A stretch of 64,000 nucleotides of DNA from Siphonodentalium dalli (Eukaryota; Mollusca; Scaphopoda; Gadilida; Siphonodentaliidae), in the NCBI GenBank assembly GCA_032622095.1, contig CP136062.1, forward strand, positions 142,244,351 through 142,308,350, written 5' to 3'. The position numbers and the translations under genes are program-made. Shown piece by piece: positions 59,455 through 64,000 of this stretch (positions within the stretch are counted from its first letter, which is position 1; every line of letters starts with the position of its first letter). The notes beneath the pieces were generated by a model. That model did not search any database, was not told where the DNA came from, and saw only the letters and a list, made by a program, of their open reading frames with translations.

Positions 59455-61880
59455 CTAGTTTATGGACATGAAGAGAAAAGTAAAATCCAAGATGGCTGCT
59501 GGCGGCCATGTTTTCGGCCGAATGACCCCAAAATGAATCGTTTCCCATCTACATGTCATCGTTAACATCCATGACAAATTTTATGACAATCAGACTAAAG
59601 GTACGACCTGTAGCCCGTGCTAAAGAATTTAATCATACAAAGAGTAAAATCCAAAATGGCTGCTGGCGGCCATGTTTTTTGGCCAAATGACCCCAAAATG
59701 ACTCGTTCCCATTTACATTCCAATTTCAACAGCCATGACAAATTTTATGATGATCAGACTAAAGGTACGACCTGTAGCCCGTGCTAAAGGATTTAGTCAT
59801 ACAAAGAGTAAAATCCAAGATGGCTGCTGGCGGCCATGTTTTTTGACCGAATGACCCCAAAATGACTCGTTCCCATCTACATCTCATTATTAACATTCAT
59901 GACAAATTTTATGATGATCAGACTAAAGGTACGACCTGTAGCCCGTGCTAAAGGATTTAGTCATACAAAGAGTAAAATCCAAGATGGCTGCTGGCAGCCA
60001 TGTTTTTCGGCCAAATGACCCCAAAATTACTCGTTCCAATCTGCATGTCAATGTTAACATCCAAGACAAATTTGATGATGATCAGATTAAAGGTACGACC
60101 TGTAGCCCGTGCTAAAGAATTTAGTCATACAAAGAGTAAAATACAAGATGGCTGCTGGCCGCCATGTTTTTTGGCCGAATGACCCCAAAATTACTCGTTC
60201 CCATCTACATGTCAATATTAACATCCATGACAAATTTCATGATGATCAGACGAACAGTACGACCTGTGGCCCGTGCTAATGGATTGAATTTTGAAATCCA
60301 AGATGGCCACTGGCAGCCATTGTTTTTTGTCCGAATGACCCCAAAATGACTCATTCCCATCTACATTCCAATTTCAACAGCCATAACAAATTTTATGATG
60401 ATCGGACTAAAGGTACGACCTGTAGCCCGTGCTAAAGGATTTAGTCATACAAAGAGTAAAATCAAAGATGCCTGCTGGCGGCCATGTTTTTTGACCGAAC
60501 AACCCCAAAATGACTCGTTCCCATCTACATGTCATTATTAACATTCATGACAAATTTTAAGATGATCAGACCAAAGGTACGACCTGTAGCCCGTGCTAAA
60601 GGATTTAGTCATACAAAGAGTAAAATCCAAGATGGCTGCTGGCGGCCATGTTTTTGGGCCAAATGACCCAAAAATTACTCGTTCCCATCTACATATCAAT
60701 ATTAACATCCATGACAAATTTCATGATGATCAGACAAACAGTACGACCTGTGGCCCGTGCTAATGGATTGAATTTTGAAATCCAAGATGGCCGCTGGCGG
60801 CCATGTTTTTTGTCCGAATGACCCCAAAATGACTTATTCCCATCTACATTCCAATTTCAACAGCCATGACAAATTTTATGATGATCGGACTAAAGGTACA
60901 ACCTGTAGCCCGTGCTAAAGGATTTAGTCATACAAAGAGTAAAATCAAAGATGCCTGCTGGCGGCCATGTTTTTTTGACCGAACGACCCCAAAATGACTC
61001 ATTCCCATCTACATGTTATTATCAACATTCATGACAAATTTTATGATGATCAGACTAAAGGTACGACCTGTAGGCCGTGCTAAAGGATTTAGTCATACAA
61101 AGAGTAAAATCCAAGATGGCTGCTGGCGGCCATGTTTTGGGCCAAATGACCCAAAAATTACTCGTTCCCATCTACATATCAATATTAACATCCATGACAA
61201 ATTTGATGATGATCAGACTAAAGGTACGACCTGTAGCCCGTGCTAAAGAATTTAGTCATACAAAGAGTAAAATCCAAGATGGCTGCTGGCCGCCATGTTT
61301 TTTGGCCGAATGACCCCAAAATTACTTGTTCCCATCTACATGTCAATATTAACATCCATGACAAATTTCATGATGATCAGACGAACAGTACGACCTGTGG
61401 CCCGTGCTAATGGATTGAATTTTGAAATCCAAGATGGCCGCTGACGGCCATGTTTTTTGTCCGAATGACCCCAAAATGACTCGTTATCATCTACATTCCA
61501 ATTTCAACAGCCATGACAAATGTTATGATGATCGGACTAAAGGTACAACCTGTAGCCCGTGCTAAAGGATTTAGTCATACAAAGAGTAAAATCAAAGATG
61601 CCTGCTGGCGGCCATGTTTATTTGACCGAACGACCCCAAAATGACTCGTTCCCATCTACATGTTATTATCAACATTCACGACAAATTTCATGACGATCAG
61701 ACAAATAGTACGCCCTGTAGCCCGTGCTAATGGATTGAATTTTGAAATGCAAGATGGCCACTGGCGGCCATGTTTTTTTACCGAATGACCCCAAAATTAA
61801 TCATTCTGGTCTAAATGTTGATGTCACCAGCTATGACAAATTTCATAATGATCCGACCAAAGGTACGACCTGTAGACTGC
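59455..61880 (+). repeat. Satellite block, about 162-bp monomer, 15 copies, higher-order pattern
   Basis: Each monomer carries AAGATGGC(T/C)GCTGGCGGCC, GAATGACCCCAAAAT(G/T)ACTC, CATGACAAATTT(T/C)ATGATG and GTACGACCTGTAGCCCGTGC. Variant monomers (GGATTGAATTTTGAAATCC type; GATGCCTGCTGG type; ATTCCAATTTCAACAGCC type) recur at multiples of about 162, for example 485 and 647 apart, showing higher-order repeats. Open frames through it are by-products. Confidence 0.92.
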
Positions 61881-61980
61881 ATTGTTGACGCCTTACGTAC
61901 ACACGCACACACAGACGACGGACGACAAAGCCATGGCAATAGCTCAAACTTTACAAAGTAAAGTTGAGCTAATAAAAGGT
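61881..61980 (+). mobile_element. Terminal segment of the satellite-bearing element
   Basis: After the last monomer comes ACGTACACACGCACACACAG, ACGACGGACGACAAAGCCAT, then AGCTCAACTTTA-type inverted halves (AGCTCAAACTTTACAAAG / TAAAGTTGAGCT). A microsatellite plus hairpin end suggests that the array is the internal part of a transposable element and not a centromeric satellite. Confidence 0.55.
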
Positions 61981-62084
61981 CAGCAGACCACAGTGTCCCC
62001 CGACAACATGGCAAGTTGATGCCGCTTTGTTAAATAAATTAAAAAAAAATGTTGAAATGTCGAAAAGGGTTAATAACTCCATAA

Positions 62085-62625
62085 AAAAAATATTAGCTAT
62101 ATAGATGTTGCAAATCACCAACATGTTAGGAACAATATCCCAGAGTTTCAAATCTCTACATTTAAAACTGTAGGAGGAGTTGATTACACCATTAAGGTAC
62201 CCAATCTCATCCAAAAGGCAAAAATAATTTTCTAAGTCGAAAAACCCCCCGAAAATATGGAAAAAATGATATTTTTTATTAGCTATATAGATGTTGCAAA
62301 TCACCAACATGTTAGGAAAAATATCCCAGAGTTTCAAATCTCTACATTTAAAACTGTAGGAGGAGTTGATTACACCATGAAGGTACCCAATCTCATCCAA
62401 AAGGCAAAAATGTTCCAAATTTTCTAAGTCGAAAACCCCCCCAGAAATATGGGAAAAATTATATTTTTGATTAGCTATATAGATGTTGCAAATCACCAAC
62501 ATGTTAGGAACAATATCCCAGAGTTTCAAATCTCTACATTTAAAACTGTAGGAGGAGTTGATTACACCATGAAGGTACCCAATCTCGGACGGACGGACGC
62601 ACGGACGGACGGACGCACGAGGGTC
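62085..62625. repeat. Tandem repeat, three about 190-bp units, with ACGG microsatellite end
   Basis: ATTAGCTATATAGATGTTGC, AACATGTTAGGAA(C/A)AATATC and AAACTGTAGGAGGAGTTGAT begin near 62089, 62279 and 62471. It ends in GGACGGACGCACGGACGGAC. The minus-strand 186-codon frame (62529-61969) is open because the unit length keeps phase. It repeats WDI(V/F)PNMLVICNIYIAN and is not evidence for a protein. Confidence 0.88.
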
Positions 62626-63172
62626 ATTTCTATAGTCCTCCGACGGAAACGTCGGGGGACAAAAATACTAAATCATTGAAGTCTTCTAAGGAACCAGATA
62701 GAACATAACAGCCATAAAAACCATAATTTGACCTCTTGTGTACATGTGACCTCTGACCCTCTCCAAAAAGTTTTCAGTGAATAATGTCTTCCTGTTACGA
62801 ACTACATGAACTCAGATGGTATGTAAATGATTGTGTGGGATCAACAGACCCTCAGTCATGTAAAATTAGACTTTGTGTATGAATACTTTGTCATTGATAA
62901 ATGATTATGTGTGGAAAGAAATAATTTTTCTCCTATACAATTCCACAAAACAGACAGGTCCATTATATATGGTTTGGGCTGATATTCTCAGATTGATGAT
63001 ACAAGATCTATTACTAAGGCAACAGCAATTTAATACAATGTAGCCTGGTTTACGAACTCATCCTACAATTTTTTTTTTCTCCAATAATGTAAAAAAAACC
63101 TTTTTATTAATTGATTTGTTCGTGTTCACTGGAATATGAAGCAGTCGGTGAAAAGATATTTGATGGTATTAA

Positions 63173-63629
63173 AGGTACTCAATCCGATCAGATGGTCCCC
63201 ATATCATCAAGATACAATAACAACAACATTTCTTCAAAATTTAGTTATCAGAATTGATTTATTGCAACAAATAATGCTAACCACTGTCAACTATGGTATA
63301 AAATTTCCCAAAATGTGTTATTTATCAACATTTTGTTCAACAAAATATGGCCGTATTATCACTTAAGTATCAAAACATTTGGCCGTATTACTAGTTGATT
63401 TTAGAGTTATCCATCTTCATCCGCAATTTTGTCTGAGACTGTCCAGTTTGACCACATTTTTCTGGGCCACAAATAATTGCACATCTCGGGAAATAACAAA
63501 TTTCAAAAATCGAAATCTGATCACTGAGCTTTGATGAGTGCATGGGTTCCTCGAATCGAATCAAATATTTTTTACAACCCGAAGACATAGAAATAGTAAT
63601 TTACGAGTGTTAATTCGGATAATGCTTCT
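63173..63629 (+). mobile_element. TTAA MITE family 5, copy 2
   Basis: TTAA 63169-63172 and 63630-63633. Left end AGGTACTCAATCCGAT, right end ATTCGGATAATGCTTCT. It matches 28787-29231 over the whole length. Confidence 0.85.
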
Positions 63630-64000
63630 TTAAGTATTTCCATTTGTGTTCTCCTTTTTTCCATTATCCCCACCTGTGAACTGGTCCTGTACAGCGAGGT
63701 ATTACATGGTATTATGTAAACGCGTTAGCAGGGACCCCAATCACACCGTTAGCTTTTAGAAGATAGCACAAGTTTTCATCAGCGAACATATATAAGGAGA
63801 AAATACATAATTGGTGAGTTATTCCTAAAGGGAATTTCATATAATTACCACAAATGACCAACTATATATTTTTTTTACAAACAGACAAGTTGGATTGGCT
63901 ACTAAAATGAGACTTTTATCAACATTTTCACTATCGGATGAATAAACTGAAAAACTTGGATGTTTCACATTCATAGTCCATCGATTATCCACTAATTGTA

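Noticed and set aside
61969-62529. 186-codon minus-strand frame with a repeated peptide
   Set aside because: It lies wholly in a tandem repeat whose unit length keeps phase. The peptide repeat is explained by the DNA repeat.

Overview
This window is animal nuclear DNA: AT-rich, with no operons, no ribosome-binding sites and no long open reading frames outside retrotransposons. It is crowded with EN/RT LINE remnants, miniature inverted-repeat elements (MITEs), hAT-like elements, a tRNA-derived SINE, minisatellites and satellite blocks. The repertoire (CR1-type LINEs, snap-back MITEs, elements with about 160-base internal tandem repeats ending in ACGG/ACAC microsatellites, a SWIM-finger fragment) suggests a marine invertebrate, possibly a lophotrochozoan such as a mollusc. 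The species cannot be fixed from sequence alone. No complete host gene was found. A few candidate exons are listed with low to moderate confidence.

Layout. 1-2.1 kb: a 45-base minisatellite, a long snap-back hairpin and a hAT-like element carrying a nested TA-flanked MITE. 2.6-7.4 kb: a decayed full-length LINE on the minus strand, split by a 1.9-kb DNA transposon; a SWIM zinc-finger fragment lies next to its 5' end. 10.1-15.6 kb: a second block of the first minisatellite, nested MITEs, and a SINE inside an inverted repeat. 15.96-22.03 kb: a recent 3-kb tandem duplication, each unit carrying a LINE 3' fragment, a hAT element that interrupts a short reading frame, and a TTAA-flanked MITE. 23.2-24.5 kb: a degenerate TGTTCCTGATC minisatellite. 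25.7-38.1 kb: a mosaic of old dispersed repeats, one of which carries a possible small secreted peptide gene and its degenerate copy. 40.9-42.5 kb: two elements with internal tandem repeats. 42.7-59.3 kb: a very dense MITE field, with two candidate plus-strand exons. 59.45-62.6 kb: a satellite with about 162-base monomers and higher-order organisation, then a 190-base tandem repeat. 63.2-63.6 kb: a copy of another TTAA MITE.

The strongest theme is at least five families of non-autonomous elements flanked by TTAA (the target used by piggyBac and Kolobok transposases). They are nested, abutting and sharing target sites. One family contains two near-perfect palindromes that are reverse complements of each other, and whose two arms change together between copies. 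No transposase gene for any of these families is in the window. The relevant enzymes, if still active, must be encoded elsewhere.
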